64,000 nt of DNA, taken from assembly GCF_037975245.1 (NCBI RefSeq), contig NC_092576.1, positions 9,875,501 to 9,939,500 on the forward strand, written 5' to 3'. This document shows, piece by piece, positions 31,629-46,400 of this stretch. How positions within the stretch are numbered: the first letter of the stretch is position 1; each line of letters opens with the position of its first letter. The position numbers were made by a program, and so were the translations under genes. Below the pieces are notes generated by a model. That model was not told the origin of the DNA and did not search any database. It saw only the letters and a program-made list of their open reading frames with translations. The stretch comes from Apostichopus japonicus. Lineage: Eukaryota > Echinodermata > Holothuroidea > Aspidochirotida > Stichopodidae.

Positions 31629-34600
31629 GATGGAAAGCTTTTATATGGAACATACAAACCGATAAAATGAATACAAAACAAGGCCCGTGAATACAAGTGT
31701 GTTAGGCTGGCAGCTATGCGTGTGGCATACAATTTTTTTCTTATTTACCTAACGGTTCTTGGCGAATTTAGATAATTATGTATGGGAGTTTGTAAACAAC
31801 ATCTCTCTTTACGTAGCCGGGAAAACATCAAGTTAGAATTCGATGTACAAATTGTTGAAGCAATGCATCGAGTTACTTCAAGATGGTGATTAGGAAGCTG
31901 AGAAATTAGTCCTTACTAAAAACAATAAAACTCTTGATAATCTTAAAAACCACGTTGCGGAATCTAAGTCATCATACATTCCAACACTGATAGAATTCTA
32001 AGCATGAAAAGTGATTGCTTCATCGTTTGAGGAAATTTAAACAAGTTAAAAAACACAAAATAAACTTCAAATTACTTTCAGACTTTGGAAAAGAAACTTG
32101 AAAGCACTAAAATCATTACAGAAACTACGAAACTAATGATTTTTTTGGCTTACTTTGTAGAAGATAACGAGAAAACCAGATCGCAACTGATAGAGTGCTA
32201 ACGTACTGGAAACAAGTGAAATCGCCAAAACAGGATACATAGACCAAATAAGAAATCATTGCTACGACATTTGAGGGAATTTTTAAGAAAGATAAAATTA
32301 TCTCCACATTTACTAGGAGATGTGTCTGGACTATTGGAATTATGCGAGTTTCGTTATTTCCGTTGTTTGGGCAACGTTATGGTTGCTTGCCATCAATCAT
32401 GGAGTGAGTATAGAGCTACCAACATCATAGATGTAACCATTGCTTGCACCAGGAACAATAAACTAGACTGGTTTACGAACCTCGTTTATCTATATGATCT
32501 TTTTTATCAGTCGTTTGCATTTCAGATTTTAGGGAAAAAAGGAATTGGTTTTGGCCCGGAAATCAACTTGATAGGAGTGATTTTCAATGTCAAACTATTA
32601 GAAATGATCGTTTGTAAAAATAACTAGAACATCGCCTTTAATAGAATATGTCAAACGACGAATTTAGAATAACTAAAAGCCTCCCGTAACTAGTCATGGC
32701 TTACAACTGACTTACTGGGCGTATTAATAATTTCATCGTGAACACTGGAGAAACTTGATGAACACAACACTCCACACCATAGTTGGCACATATTTAATGA
32801 GTTTTCCTGAGTTATCAATACTTAAAATGTGTATATCCTGAAAAAAAAGAGCTTTTCAAAGTATATCAACAGATTTTGAGAGATTATCACTCACAACATA
32901 TTTACTGCACATGGGACATATTGGCTAGGTGTTCTCAGTACTTCAAGGCTCCCGTAATTGTAACGCAACGTACTATTAATTTGGAAGTTGGTAGCTTTGA
33001 TTTAATCTCAAAATACCATAAGTCCAATGTCTGGTAGGAAAAAAGAAAGGTTTTAAAGTACAGTTAGTTATCTGATTACGAACTAATTAACGGCCCCTGA
33101 ATTAAGCAAATATTTAAGTTGATTACTTAAATAAAGAGCATGCATATTTTGAGGTGTGATAATCCTGGATAAGTTGTGCACAGTTTTCTCATGTTTATAC
33201 CGTTTTACTGCGTAACATTGTTATGTTATAAGGGCGAATACACTTTATAATGCCATACTTCTCACGTTATGTATATATATATGTATGTATATGAAACAGT
33301 AATGAGCAGGAAAATCAATTACAGTGAAAACATTTCCAGCCTCTACCGGAATTCGAGCCGGGGGCGATTTTTTTTTTCCCCAAACAGGTTTGCAAGTGTG
33401 CGTAAATAGTCGTTCATGATTGGTCGGAAAAGTTACGTCATCACCATAGAAACCTTCACTTCGAGGTTCTGCATCCATTTGTTGCAACGAAGATATACCC
33501 GTTCAAAATTACCCGTAGCTTTTCGTACATATATTTAGATATGTTTGGAATTGGTTTAGACATATTTAGCACACTAGTAGGCTATTGTATGATCTACTTT
33601 GATCGAAGTTTTCTGTGAAGGCATTAGGCCTAATCGATAACATCGCACAGTGAAAGTTTCGTACAGGGTGCATCACACATGCGCTGTAGGCCTATGTGTA
33701 TTACAACTCTGTACACAGTGCAGTGACGGAAATATATCATACTATACACTTTACTGTTTTGCGTATATTCACTCAAGACTCGTGAACTCGCGTCGTGAAG
33801 TTGCTTTTAGTGTATGCCTACCCATTCCACGACACGAATTCTGATTTCAATAGAACGGCTCACGAATCGTGGATAACGTAAACACGAACCAAATAGAATG
33901 TAGCGTATGTATCATAAGTGAGGTCAACATGTAATCAAAGCATTAAAAGTAAAGTTAGGGCGTTTGAAGGGAAACCCCTTAACTAGACTCAATCAAGTGT
34001 CAGTGTGTAACTCAGTATATGTCTTCGAACTTCCAAGCGATGGTTATCATTGATGCTGACGTCACGAGCAATCTGATTGGCTGAAAACTCCGTAATTGCA
34101 AACCTGTTTGGGAAAAAAAATCTCGAGCCGGGGCCTCCGCTTTATATTCGGACACCCTAACCATCTAGGCCATGGACACTGATTGTATGTCCAGAGGTTC
34201 GAAACCAGTAAAGGAAAGTATCGTGCCACTGTAGGCTTCGCCGCCTGTATCGAACAATGTTAAGCCTGTTTGATGACATTTTGCCTTACTCTAGAAATCA
34301 ATCATGAAGCTAACCGACTCGAAATCATTTGTGAATCCTAAGCCCGGATCTCGAAAGATCCAAAAAGCTTAATTAAAAAAAAAAAGTGAGAGGTAATTTA
34401 ATGGGTTGCAATGGTTGTAGGTGATTCCTAGGTCAGAGGGATGTCGTTATGACAATAACAATGAACATACTTGCAATTTTTCATTCCTAATAAACAATCT
34501 ATACATGCATAGTATACCAGATAACATAGGAACAATATATAAATAGTGGTTATTCAAATAAATCGTTATCTCGGTGACAGGTAACAGCCGGTATTGGGAT

Positions 34601-34996
34601 TTGGTTTGAAACTAAAATATTCCTATCTCTCTCTCTCTATATATATATGCGTCTAATTTAGAGGTTCAAAGTTACATATGACAAATTACTAATTAGCTCC
34701 TTAGCTAATCAATTAATAAATTAGTATAGGATAAAGTGTTTTGATACAGAATATCAATTAACCCTCACCCCCCCCCCATTTTTTTTTCTTTTGGATTTTT
34801 GATCAATGATAACACTTAATGGGGATATCGGTTCTAGTGATAATCATTAACCAATTAAATCAATCTGCGCAACGCTGTTATTATTAGTTGCGTCTACCAG
34901 TGTTATCACTATTGTATAGCCGCATGCTAGTAGTTCAAATGATCAAGGAAGAAGAAAACTGAAGTATTGAAATCGCGGTGCCGAAAACAGAGCGAA
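31629..34996. promoter_or_regulatory. Shared upstream region of the divergent genes A and B
   Basis: The start codons of gene A (31628, minus) and gene B (34997, plus) face away from each other across 3.4 kb, so both promoters and any shared enhancers should lie here. No TATA box at a sensible distance from either ATG was found by eye. The stretch contains a dispersed repeat (32745-32945), an inverted-repeat pair (33375-33443 and 34050-34114) with a perfect TGACGTCA palindrome at 34057-34064, and short TA and T tracts. The longest open frame (32259-32627) has no recognisable coding character. Confidence 0.45.
33375..34114. repeat. Inverted repeat in the A/B upstream region
   Basis: Left arm (33375-33443) reads TTTTCCCCAAACAGGTTTGC; right arm (34050-34114) is its inverse, GCAAACCTGTTTGGGAAAAA. 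Both arms continue outwards with a GATTGG and a TGACGT-like word. The outer right flank (34115-34170) reads tRNA-like on the minus strand (TGGCCTAGATGGTTAGGGTG), suggesting a SINE-related origin. Confidence 0.55.
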
Positions 34997-37475
34997 ATGA
35001 ACTATTTACTTACTTTCCTGTTTTTAATTTGTTTCACAGGTTTGTTATAACTTGTCTTATTTCATTTTAAGGCTAAGTCTTTGTTATGATTAATGATTTA
35101 TATGTTGCTGACATTCTTACAATCCTGTATATTTTTTACGAATTTGTCCACAAAAAAAAAAGAAGTGGCAATGGCTAATATACTCTATGTTTATACCGTG
35201 TAGGTTGTCTTTTGTTTTAAGAAGTATATATTTGTAGGAACGTATAACACCTTTGATCGGATTCTCTGATATTACTATCAACCGTGTATCAATATTAATC
35301 CTGTATGGTATTTATGCACATTATTATGCTATTCGTAAAGCTACACCTGCTGCGCATGTGCTGTTGGCCAATGCTAGTTGGTAATGTTCGTCAAACACAA
35401 CTGAGCCTGACATTATCATTATCTTACAATTTTTGGTATTATTGAAATGCTTCAATATAGCAATATGTATTAATATATCATGATCGTCAATACTCTGTGT
35501 TGTACGGAAAGCAAAGTACCCGTTAAAGAACAAATAATATTTTAATACACGTTAATCTGGTAAATTGAGAAATAATGAAAATGTTGTTATGTTAACAAGT
35601 TTTTCCCTCTTGAAATATCACTAAAATTGTTCCATGTCAGTTTTATGTTTATTCTAGATTTGATGTCAGAATAGTGCAGACATAATGGGGCGTATATACA
35701 GCCTTGTACTTTGGGATGACATGCTCTTTTCTTTGCCCTACTCATTCCTTAACTAACTTACCTAAAGTACTCTCTTGCCCCCATCCTAACTCCTCCATTT
35801 GTAGGAGCAATAGTTATATCCCCCTCTTTACGTCCCAGTATCTCCACGATGCTCGCCAATGTATACTTTGACTAATTGTAGTAAATGTGACGGCCAAAAT
35901 AATGGTCTTATATCACCTGTGTATTGCAACTATACCATGAAATATTATAACTTATATTATACGGTATCTTGTGACCCATAATATGTCTTCATTAATATTT
36001 TAATATCATAATAATATCTAGTGTTGTGGCCATGGATTGGCCAACTTTATCGTTTCACTAGCATTGTTGTATCTAATGGTTGGGAGTTTGGCGAGGACAG
36101 TTTATCACGATCATTTCTATATTCATTACAGTGCCTATAGGTTTGTGGGCAGGGATAGGCTGACATTACGTTAATTGAAGTATAGGCCTAGTCTCTAGTA
36201 ATACCAGTCCCCATTTATTGCTCCTACCTGCACCATACCTCAACTACAAATGCTGTGGCCATCACTACGACTACATGTCATTACTATACATCACTATACA
36301 ATATGCATCACCACCATACAGTAGTGGCCAAGGTGCGGCCATGATCATCCATACGTTATCATAGCGCTATCATGGTAATGTCTAAGATTGAGACAGGGAG
36401 AGTCGCAGGATATTATTCCCCAGCATTATAGTGTCTAATGTTGGGTTAGGAATCCTCCTATACATTATCATATCACTAACATGTAGTGTCTAGTAGTGTT
36501 ATGACCAGGAATGCTCGTACGGTACATTACTGTATCACTCTTATCATATGTGTCTAGTGTAATGGCCAGGAATGTTCCTATATTATTGTAGTGCTATCCA
36601 TATAGTGTATAATGTTGGTGTAAGAATTATCATACACTAGCAGTTCAATAACATCATAGGGTCTAGTGTTATGGCCAGGAATGTTCCTATATTATTGTAG
36701 TGCTATCCATATAGTGTATAATGTTGGTGTAAGAATTATCATACACTAGCAGTTCAATAACATCCTAGGGGGTCTAGTGTTATGGCCAGGAATGTTCCTA
36801 TATTATTGTAGTGCTATCCATATAGTGTATAATGTTGGTGTAAGAATTATCATACACTACCATATCAATAACATCATAGAGTCTAGAGGAATATTCCTAA
36901 ATATTGTAGTTTTATGAATAGTGTCTAGTGTAATGGACATGAATGTACCATCTCATTTTTAAGTTTATAACCTGAATTCTACTGTTTGGGCCAGAAATAC
37001 TATTACAATCTTATAGCACCAAATTTAAAGCGTCTAGAGTTGGTGGCAGGAATAAGGTCGAAATGATGGTAAGCCACGAATTTCAGAAAAGAGTCGAATA
37101 ATTGGTGGTGCGAAACCAAACTTGAAGTGATTTTTAACCACTGACCCTAAAACTATACATTTTTATTCATCACTAAAGCCACACCGGCATTACTTACTCA
37201 TTATGGAGGTTCATAAATACCACATGGACATCTATTTGTTGCCAAACAACATTTTCGTTTTTCATTTTTTTTAATGTATTATTTCCAATTTATATTAATA
37301 TTTAATGTTAATCCTAATATTTTACTCTGAGTTTTGTAATATTTTTACCTAGGAGAAGTTGCATCACAATGCTCGGGTCAATTCCAATGTAGAACCGTGT
37401 CTGGTTGCATACCAAGCAATCAGTACTGTGACTTCAAAGAAGACTGCGCCGACGGATCGGATGAAGTTGACTGCC
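34997..37475 (+). CDS. Gene B exons 1-2: signal peptide and LDLa1
   Basis: Exon 1 (34997-35039) reads [14 protein letters not shown], a typical signal peptide, and ends in phase 1 just as gene A exon 1 does. Exon 2 (37353-37475) gives residues 15-55, a full six-cysteine LDLa with C21, C27, C33, C40, C46 and C55 and the calcium-binding end ADGSDEVDC. Cleavage is expected near FTG-EVA. The start was chosen because it is the only ATG upstream that opens a hydrophobic leader and meets a phase-1 donor. The 2.3-kb intron 1 holds a minisatellite. Confidence 0.85.
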
Positions 37476-40400
37476 GTAAGAAACGTTTAACCTTATTGTT
37501 AACTGTGCACAAGCTGGCAGGGAAAATGACAATTTAAGTCAAAACAGTTTCATGACTATGTAGTGTTTCTTCTAGAACAGGGGCGGGCAAACTTTTTGAA
37601 TGAATAGGCCAGATATAAGGAGGGAAAAATTGACTGGGCCGCACCTAACCAACGATCTGCTGTTGATTTCAAACCTTTTATTCCGAAGATTTCAAGAAAT
37701 AGGTGTGTGTAGTCACAAAAAACAATATGTCAATACAGTACAGTTGATAATTAATGGGGATAATAGGCCTACCTGACAGCATCATTAGTGCAGATAAATT
37801 CTAAGCAGCTAGCTCGTTTTTTTGTGATGATGTAAAATAGATTGGTTTTTTCTACCTTGAGACATCTCACGGGCCGCAAAAAAATCACTGGCGGGCCACA
37901 TGTGGCCCGCGGGCCGTAGTTTGCCCACCCATTTCTAGAATGATACGTACATGGTATTCACATTCAGGTTCGTGACCATTTCCAGGGGGTCTCCACAAAG
38001 AAAAATCAAACGCCTTCGGAATAAAAGATTGTTAATGGAAATGCAAATAATCTTGAACATAAATCCCTTGAAAAGTTACAAAATATAAATAATTTGGCAA
38101 CATAAAGATCTAATCATTTCTCAAAGAAGAGAAGTTAATTCCTTCGTCAACCAGTTTTCCCTGGGCTACAACATTCGCCAAGGTCGCTGTAATGATGCAG
38201 TTGACAAGTCGGGTTACCCAAGCATAAAAAATGAGAACAAACTACTAGGGATCTCCTCAATCATATCGGCTACCTTTCCTGTAGCATATAAATTTTTATA
38301 TGAAACATGTCAAACTTATAAAACATGTAGAACTCCATACTACAAGCGAAACCGAAATAACGTGACCAAAACTGTTATCAGGGTCACGTGAACTAGGTAA
38401 ACCAGAATGTCATGTGACTGTCTCTTAGCAATGTTTGTGGACCCGTCATTGCCGACAGTTCTAATTCATCCTGTACTAATATTATGTAATAGTTCAGTTA
38501 TAACGAAATTATACGCCGTTCAAAACAGTGGGTTGGTGGGTCCAAGTCCACCACAGTATGTCGCACAAATCGTTGACATGTTTGAGAAAATGAGAAAACT
38601 CTAATAATAACCTCTCTAATAATAATAATAATAATAATAATTATACGTGGTGTATCTACAGCTACGTCATGTGACTTCGAAAGTGGCTTTTGTGGCTGGA
38701 CGCAGAATACAGACGATGACTTTGATTGGCGAGTGAGGGATGGTAGCAACGTGTCGCCAGGCTTTAGTGGCCCAAATGGAGATCACACGAGTGGTGGTTT
38801 GACAGGTAACAATTATCATAAATTACAAGGATGTAGCGCTAATATATCATCATAGTACTTTGCATCATATTTTGTGATTCGTTCCCCCCCCCCCCCCCAC
38901 CAAAAAAACAAACGGTTACTCAATGGAACACGTTAATGAGATGTGTTCCTTGGTTAAACGCAGCCGATACTAATAGCTAGGACAATAACTTCAACTGCAA
39001 CGTGTAACAAATGTTACCGTGTTACGAACAGAAAGTAGTTATTACTGATGCACGGTTGTGGGACATGAACAGTATTACAGGTGGCACCAGTGGTTACTGT
39101 ACTAGTGAAGTTAAATTCCTCCTATTAATATAGTCATAGCGAGTTAGTTGTCATAGCTACAGCAGGAAAAAAAGACAAGTTTTTTGTTGTTGTTTCTATC
39201 TTTACGGCACTGAAACTACTTAATGGCATTTTGAGTTCTCATGATAACATTTCCTTAATGTGTGATGTAATTTTGACAGAAAGTGCTATATATAGCATGA
39301 CTGGACATGACAGTAATGTTGATTAACTCATCACAGGAAAAAAATTGACAAACTAAATATTAATACTTTGCATTCGTGGTAACGCATGTGTCATGATTAA
39401 TGAGCACTTGTTTGGTTTCAGATGTGATTAAAAGTTAATCATTTTCACCAGACGCCCCATAAATTTTATAAATTTCTAAATTCGCGTTATTGTCGCAACA
39501 TTGTTTACTTTATCCTTTAAACCAACTGTTTTTTTTTACCATTGTTTACTTGAAAGGTCGGTATTTGTATTTAGACGGTACCTTCACCAATGTCTCTAGC
39601 AAATCAAGCCTGACCAGTCCACGCTTCTCGCTTGCGGCTAGGACATGCAAGCTTACGCTGTGGTATCACTTCTTTGGATTAGAGTACGGAGACCTTGAAA
39701 TCCGTCAAATTACGAATGGAAACATTAAACATCTCTACAAAGTCTTGGACAAATATCCAGCCCTTCTTACCTGGTATTATACGGAGATATATGTTGATCC
39801 ATGTGTTGAGAACTTTCAGGTAATTATTTATTAAAAGTTTAATGATTTCAATTACAAAAAAAAGATCTTAAGACGGTTTATTATACAAGCGTAAAACATA
39901 GTAATGTATGCCATTTGACTGAGTAATTAAACTATATCAAAAGACGTATGAGATGACCATTTAGATAATATCTTGGCATGATAAGTTGCTCGCTTATTTG
40001 AGTAAACCTTGATACGTTCGGTAAAACTTGTAAATCAAACTCAAATTTCGTATTAGTTGAAATATGAAGTAAACAAATGATACAAATGTCATCGACAGAT
40101 CTGGTTGGGTACCTAGGATGATAGACGGGGAGGGGAGAGGTAGGGAGGGGGTGTCCCGTCAACTTTGATAGTTCTTCGCTTAGTAAATCCCCACCCCCAC
40201 CCCCAGGACAAAAACTTTAACTTTGTAACAGTATATAGTTTTAGGATAACCATAATATAAAAACAAGTTTAATTGGACATCTGAATGATATGCTTTCTAC
40301 TTTCAAGTTTATCAGTCTTTGTCAATACAAATTGAGTAAAATATTGTTCATGTAACATTCTATATAACAGATATTAATGATCGGTGAAGATAAACAGAAG

Positions 40401-43400
40401 TTTCCTCAAGAGGGCGGTATAGCTATCGATGACGTAGAATTTAAGGACTGTGCATTTGGGCCTGGGCAAGGTACATGTGGTGCTGGCAATCAGCAATGTT
40501 CTGTTTCAAATGTCTGCTATTCCAACGACTACAGATGTGACTTTACCAATGATTGCTGTGGTTCTGGTTCGGATGAAACGGCTTGCGGTAAGTCTTATTC
40601 TTCAAGATTAATATGCATTTGTCTTTTATTTGTTTTGCATAAAATCAAACGTCACAGATGGATATGTTTCCTCGTTCGTATATGCTGATTTATTTATGTT
40701 ACAAAGTACATTTGCCTTCGTACACAGGCGATGCAATAATTCATATAAAAACATTGACACAAACGATCAACAAGGTCTTATCTTATATTATCCCATTTTT
40801 AACATTACACTTGTCAAACTGGCAGTCACAATGCGAATAATGTTCATGAGCGTATATGTGGCGTTTCCTGAAACCTACCGGCAGTCCACGAAGTTGTATC
40901 AAAACATATATTTGTATTTGTTTTCTTTACTACTTGCTTAACAACGTTTCTCTAGCTCTGACTATTTATTCTTAACAATTTAATTTCATAAAGATGTCTG
41001 TTTTTTTTTTTTTCATTTTCTTTTCTAGGCAACTACAATAGGTGTGACTTCCAAAACGGCCTCTGTGATTGGACACAACTCAACGATGATGATTTTGATT
41101 GGAGGAGAAACAAAGGGGGTACTGGCACGGACAACACAGGACCAGATTATGATCACACCACTGGAACAGTCGATGGTGAGAATTTTTGGAGGATGCTACG
41201 TACAGGGGGGGGGGGGGCGGCTGGCACAGAAAACACGTCCCCTTCCTCATCCAATTCATCAAAAATCTCTTTTAGTAAATGAGCTGTGCCCCTTATTGGT
41301 AATACAAAGGACCCTTTGAATCGTTAACACGGTAATTAAAAAGTTCCCTTATTAAGAAAAAAGTAAACAAAAATGACACTGCTGTTACAAACAATTAAAA
41401 GCTGATTATAACTGTGCCCTTTTGTTCATTAAACTTCAAAATCTGTCAAGTTTTCGGCACACAAGGTTGAGCCAAGTGCTCTGTTACTTGTTTGTATAGA
41501 GCTGTACGTGAGGGGGGGGGGGGAGGGGGTGGCGTTGTACACCATCACCAGTAGGTCCAATTCAGATATCATTGTTATCTTGAAGATGGACATAGTTACG
41601 CATGACAATGACCATGATCAAGAGCCCGGGAAACGTATATGCTACTTATATCCATAACATGCTATTACTTGTGAATTGTTGTATGGAAAAGCTCGGTCTT
41701 CATAACTTATCGGTGACGATGTTTCATAATCTCTAAACTATAGTAAACCAACGCTAAAATATGTTGATATGACCATTGTATTTTTATTCTGTTTTCTTTT
41801 TGTTAGGTTACTACATTTACATTGAAATCAGTGGAGACATTAAAATCACGGAGAAGGCAAGGATTGCCAGTTATACGATCGCAAGAAATCCTTCTAACTG
41901 CCAGGTATATACTTTCTTCGAATTACCATGTAATAAAAACACCATGAATTACTAAGCCTATACATACTGAATTGTGATTAATTCCTGTATGTGGGCCCGG
42001 GCCGACGTGAGTTGGGATCAGGTGGGGTTGCAGCTCCGGTGCCTTGGGTCAAACATGGAATAGAAAGAATAATGTATTCACCTCAGTTCGCCAAACGAAT
42101 GTGCCATGGATTTGTGAGACTTCCCGGTGACTTTGATTGTCTCCGGGTTTCGATCAACTGTGTGTTTTTTTTTCTTTTACTTTATCTTTTGTTTATATCC
42201 TATCTGAATCTGGTTCCACTAGATTAGATTCTGGTATCACATGAAGGGTAACTTCATCGGTGCTCTAACGGTATTCACTCGAGAGCAGATCAATGGCCCA
42301 CTGACGCAACTCTGGCAACAGACTCAGGATATGAGAGACCCGTGGATGTTCGTGGCTCTCGATTTGCACAGAGAAAATGACTTCCAGGTAAGATACGTCG
42401 CTGCTTGACGGAGACTAAACAGCCTACGTTTACTGTTGTATCAATGGAAACAGTAAACGTTCGTAAACAAATTACAGTGTTGCCCAACACGTTGGGATCA
42501 GACGTTGACCGGTTTGGTTCCCTCACATATCATAATGTATTTCTAAATAATGGGAGATCCCAGGTTTTACTGAGTTAATACAAACTGTGCACAGCCAGCC
42601 ATGCGGTAAATCGGATCAAGGATTATGATTCTGTTACCGGATACCTGAATATGCAAATCTGTAATAACACTTCAAACAGTGTTATCTCAATCAAAGTAAA
42701 TACCATTTTCTGAGTCAGTTTGATTATTGACCAAGTCTATAAATCACTTGAAAGGATTTTGCGGCAAGTTTGAAAGAGGGAAATTCCCCCTCAACTTCAG
42801 AAGAGTTACTCTGACAAAGATACACTATGGATGATACTGTTAACATGAAATTGGTGGAGGATACGGAGTTTGCAGAGAAACTGCAGAAGAGGAGCAGTGG
42901 AGGTGCAGAACATGGACGAGAGAGGCGTATGTTGTGCGATTCATACACATATTTGAATAGAAAATAAAATAAAAATTGAGAAAGATTTTCTGTAAATTCT
43001 CTCTATTTTATCTTTACTTAGCCTTTCTAAATGAAATCACCACGTTTCTTTTTAACGACAGGTCGTTTTCCAAGGTAGCCGTGGAATAAGCGTCGTAGGT
43101 GACATCTCACTGGACGACATCAGCTTTACACCAGGCTGCACCGCGGCGGGAAGAAATCTCCCCACAGCGACAACTATTAGACCACGTAAGCATATCAACA
43201 TTTAACTTTGCCATAGGTATAGACCAATGGGTTAGGTATGTAAAGTGACGTATCTGTAGGCAGAACCATGGGCGAACATGGCTGTTTGTATTTATTGAGG
43301 TCAGACTGGAATTTCTACTTCAGGTGTTCACGAAATGGTCGTCTGCGGGCCAACTCCAGTCGGCGAAAGTATGAATCCGGCCGGCGAAAACAAAACGACC

Positions 43401-46400
43401 ACAAGTGTGTACCAATGCGGCATGCGCACCCTTAGGGCCTTTTAGGCTTCGTCACACAACCACTGGTGTACCCTGAACATTTTTCAATTTAGGTAAAGTG
43501 TGGTTTCGTTTTCTGCATGACTTTACCCTCTGGCTCCACTGAGTTTGATATTGTTAATAAATAGACTTTGAGTTCAAAACAACCACAATATCCAGGTAGA
43601 TGCTCAATTCCGAGCTGCATTTTCTTTTCGAGATTTCAAACACTAGTCACATTTGAAAGTCGAGAGTCAACTTTAAGCAAGCAAATGTGAGCTAATGATA
43701 GAGAAAGTAAAGATAATTCTATTTATTTTTGACAAAATAGAATGTCCTAAACAAAACTTGCATTGCAAATTACACGTGCGTGCCCCCACTTTGTAATTTT
43801 AGTATTTTCTGTTTTCATTAATCAGAACAAAATTAACATCTCCCTCCAGTGAGATACTAATCCACTATTACCTATTTTAAGAATGAATCGCGTATTTATA
43901 GATATACTCCTTGCACATGACATAATTCAACAAGTTATTAATTTAACATTTCTGTTTATTTTTTCCTTCTGCGTGCATGTTTATAAACAGCATTTACACT
44001 TCCGGGAGGCGGATGCGACCCATCGTTCTATCAGTGCGTGACTGGTCAATGCGTGAGAGGCGACGCTTACTGTGACTTCCATTACGACTGCTTCGACGGG
44101 TCCGACGAAGCTGATTGTCGTAAGATTACTCACGGGTTTTAAATGAGTATCCATTCATGCCACCCAATTATTCACATCCGTGCTATAGGATATGTCCATA
44201 GGAAATGTACTTCTTTGTGAAGGACACATATGAGTAGGAAAACGGTGTTCTTTTTATCATGGAAATTGCACTTTCCATGGGATTATATCCTTACAGTTAA
44301 GGCTAACTGTGATAGTAAGGTTGTTCATTCATAAACAGTAATATATAGATTAGAATCCTTAAAGAATATGGGCGAAACAATCAGTAAATAGCAAGGAGTT
44401 ATTTAAACTGACGTATTTGATGTTGGACGTGAGGTATAAATAAGGTTAGTGTGCTCTATCGATATTGATCCAATGTGCAATCATGTTAGCTATAGCTTGA
44501 AATTTTTCAAGTCTCAGCAAAAAGTTGAAATCGATATTTAAAATAATGCGTTCCGGATTGTGTAACTAATATAGATCACAATTGGAATTGAGTTCAGTGC
44601 TATGAAATTAAAAAAAAAAAAAAAAAATAAGATTTCAAACAAAGCGAAGATGTGAAATGTGAATTACATTAATGTTATTCCGCAGCTGTGGTATGTGGAT
44701 TCGAGTTTGGTCTCTGCGGTTGGAACCAAATGAAAGATGATGAGTTTGATTGGAAGGCAAGAGAGAGCGCATCCGAGATGGACTTGAATTATAATGGACC
44801 CGTGAATGACCACACCTACAACAGCCCACAAGGTATACAGTCTATATGCTTTTATTCCACTTTTATTGATCCAGTGACTTTCCAAACGTAGACGTCTACC
44901 CTGCAACTCCCCCCCCTCCCCACCCTACCCCATTCAAGTGCAAATCGACTAACAATATAACAAAACGTACAACGATCTGGATTCAAGGTTTCGTGTCCAT
45001 GTGGTTGCATTCTTTCTTCAAGGCTTCACGTTTAGTTTTAAGGAACATTAGGGGAAGTACTATTAGCCGAAGAGCTGGTTGCTTTTTATAGGATAACTTT
45101 AGGCGGAATGTTTGTCCTGATATATCATAATACCATAAAATGTAGGATAAAATACAAAACAAAAGGGGGCTATAATTATATTTCCATAGTTGTTCCGGTT
45201 ATCAAGTTAATCAGTTTTTCATATATGATGCTAAATATATGTAGTAGTAGTAGTAAGTTGAGTCTCGTCTATCCGACATGCTCAGTGATTAACCTCCGCC
45301 ACGTATCACGATCTTGTGCAAGGTTTATTGCTTCCTCGAAATTGTTAACGTAAACGTCCTTAAATTGCGACTTTATTTTTCCAAGCAAGGTAGTCACGGG
45401 CCTTCCTACTGGTTTAGCAGTATGTCTTAATGCTTCTCTTAAAGCAACCTTTGCTGGAGCGTCCTCCTGTTACATAAATCTATGTAATGTTCTCTAATTG
45501 ATGATGACGATGACTAGAATTACATTTTTAATATAATATGCTTTATAAATTTTACTCAATCAAATCAAATGTAACTATGTTCTTCCAACTTCGTATAAAC
45601 GACATAGCAGCCTATTTGTCCTTGAATAAATTACAATGCATATAGTAACACATATTAACTCACATGATGAAAGCTTAAGTTTCCCTACTGAGTTTTAGTG
45701 ATGCATTTTAGGATCTTGCTTTATTGGTCTGCCTGTTCAGCTGCGTTATAGTTTATGAATCCCGTTATTATTATCGCTTTGTTAGTTCCCAGATACAAAT
45801 AAACGAGTGAAGAGTAAGATATAGTATACCCGTCTTAGACATAGCCAGCCATATTTGTAAATTCGCAAAACAAAAAAAGGAAAAAGAAAAAAGACATAAA
45901 AAGAGAAAAGTAAGACCAAAAAGTAAGACTTTTTTATTTTTTATTTCTCAATAGTGTTTGACAGGGGAAAGAAAACAAACATCAAGACCAGTTAGTCCCG
46001 TTTATTACACAGGAAGTTATTGTTTTAAAATTTAAATTTGCAGAATAGATAACAATAAAAGCTATTGTTTTAATATTGTTTTCAATTTTGTCTTACAGTG
46101 ACTTATGCTATGTCACCGGTTGCCAGACACCTATCAAATATATAAAATGTAGACTCCATAGTCCCGTTGACTTTCATGACCAGCAATTTGTGCACATTAT
46201 CTACATTTGAAGGAATTGAAAAGCGGAAAACAATAGGAAGTATTGTTTTTTTTTATATTGTTCTTCGTCTTTATTGTCTTTTACAGGGAACTACATGTAT
46301 GTCGTTGGTGCTCAGGTACCATTGAAGGACAGAAAGGCAAGACTGATTAGTCCCGTTTTCCACACAGCCAGCAGAGCTTGTAAATTTACGTTTTGGTATA

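Noticed and set aside
31639-31649. A TATA box for gene A (TATAAAAG on the minus strand)
   Set aside because: It lies about 10 bp before the ATG, too close for a normal transcription start upstream of the start codon.
32259-32627. A 122-codon open frame on the plus strand in the A/B upstream region
   Set aside because: No domain, no codon pattern like the neighbours, no clear splice context and no partner in the paralogous arrangement. It is a chance frame.
36552-36895. A CRISPR-like array
   Set aside because: The units are contiguous tandem copies without distinct spacers, in a eukaryotic intron.
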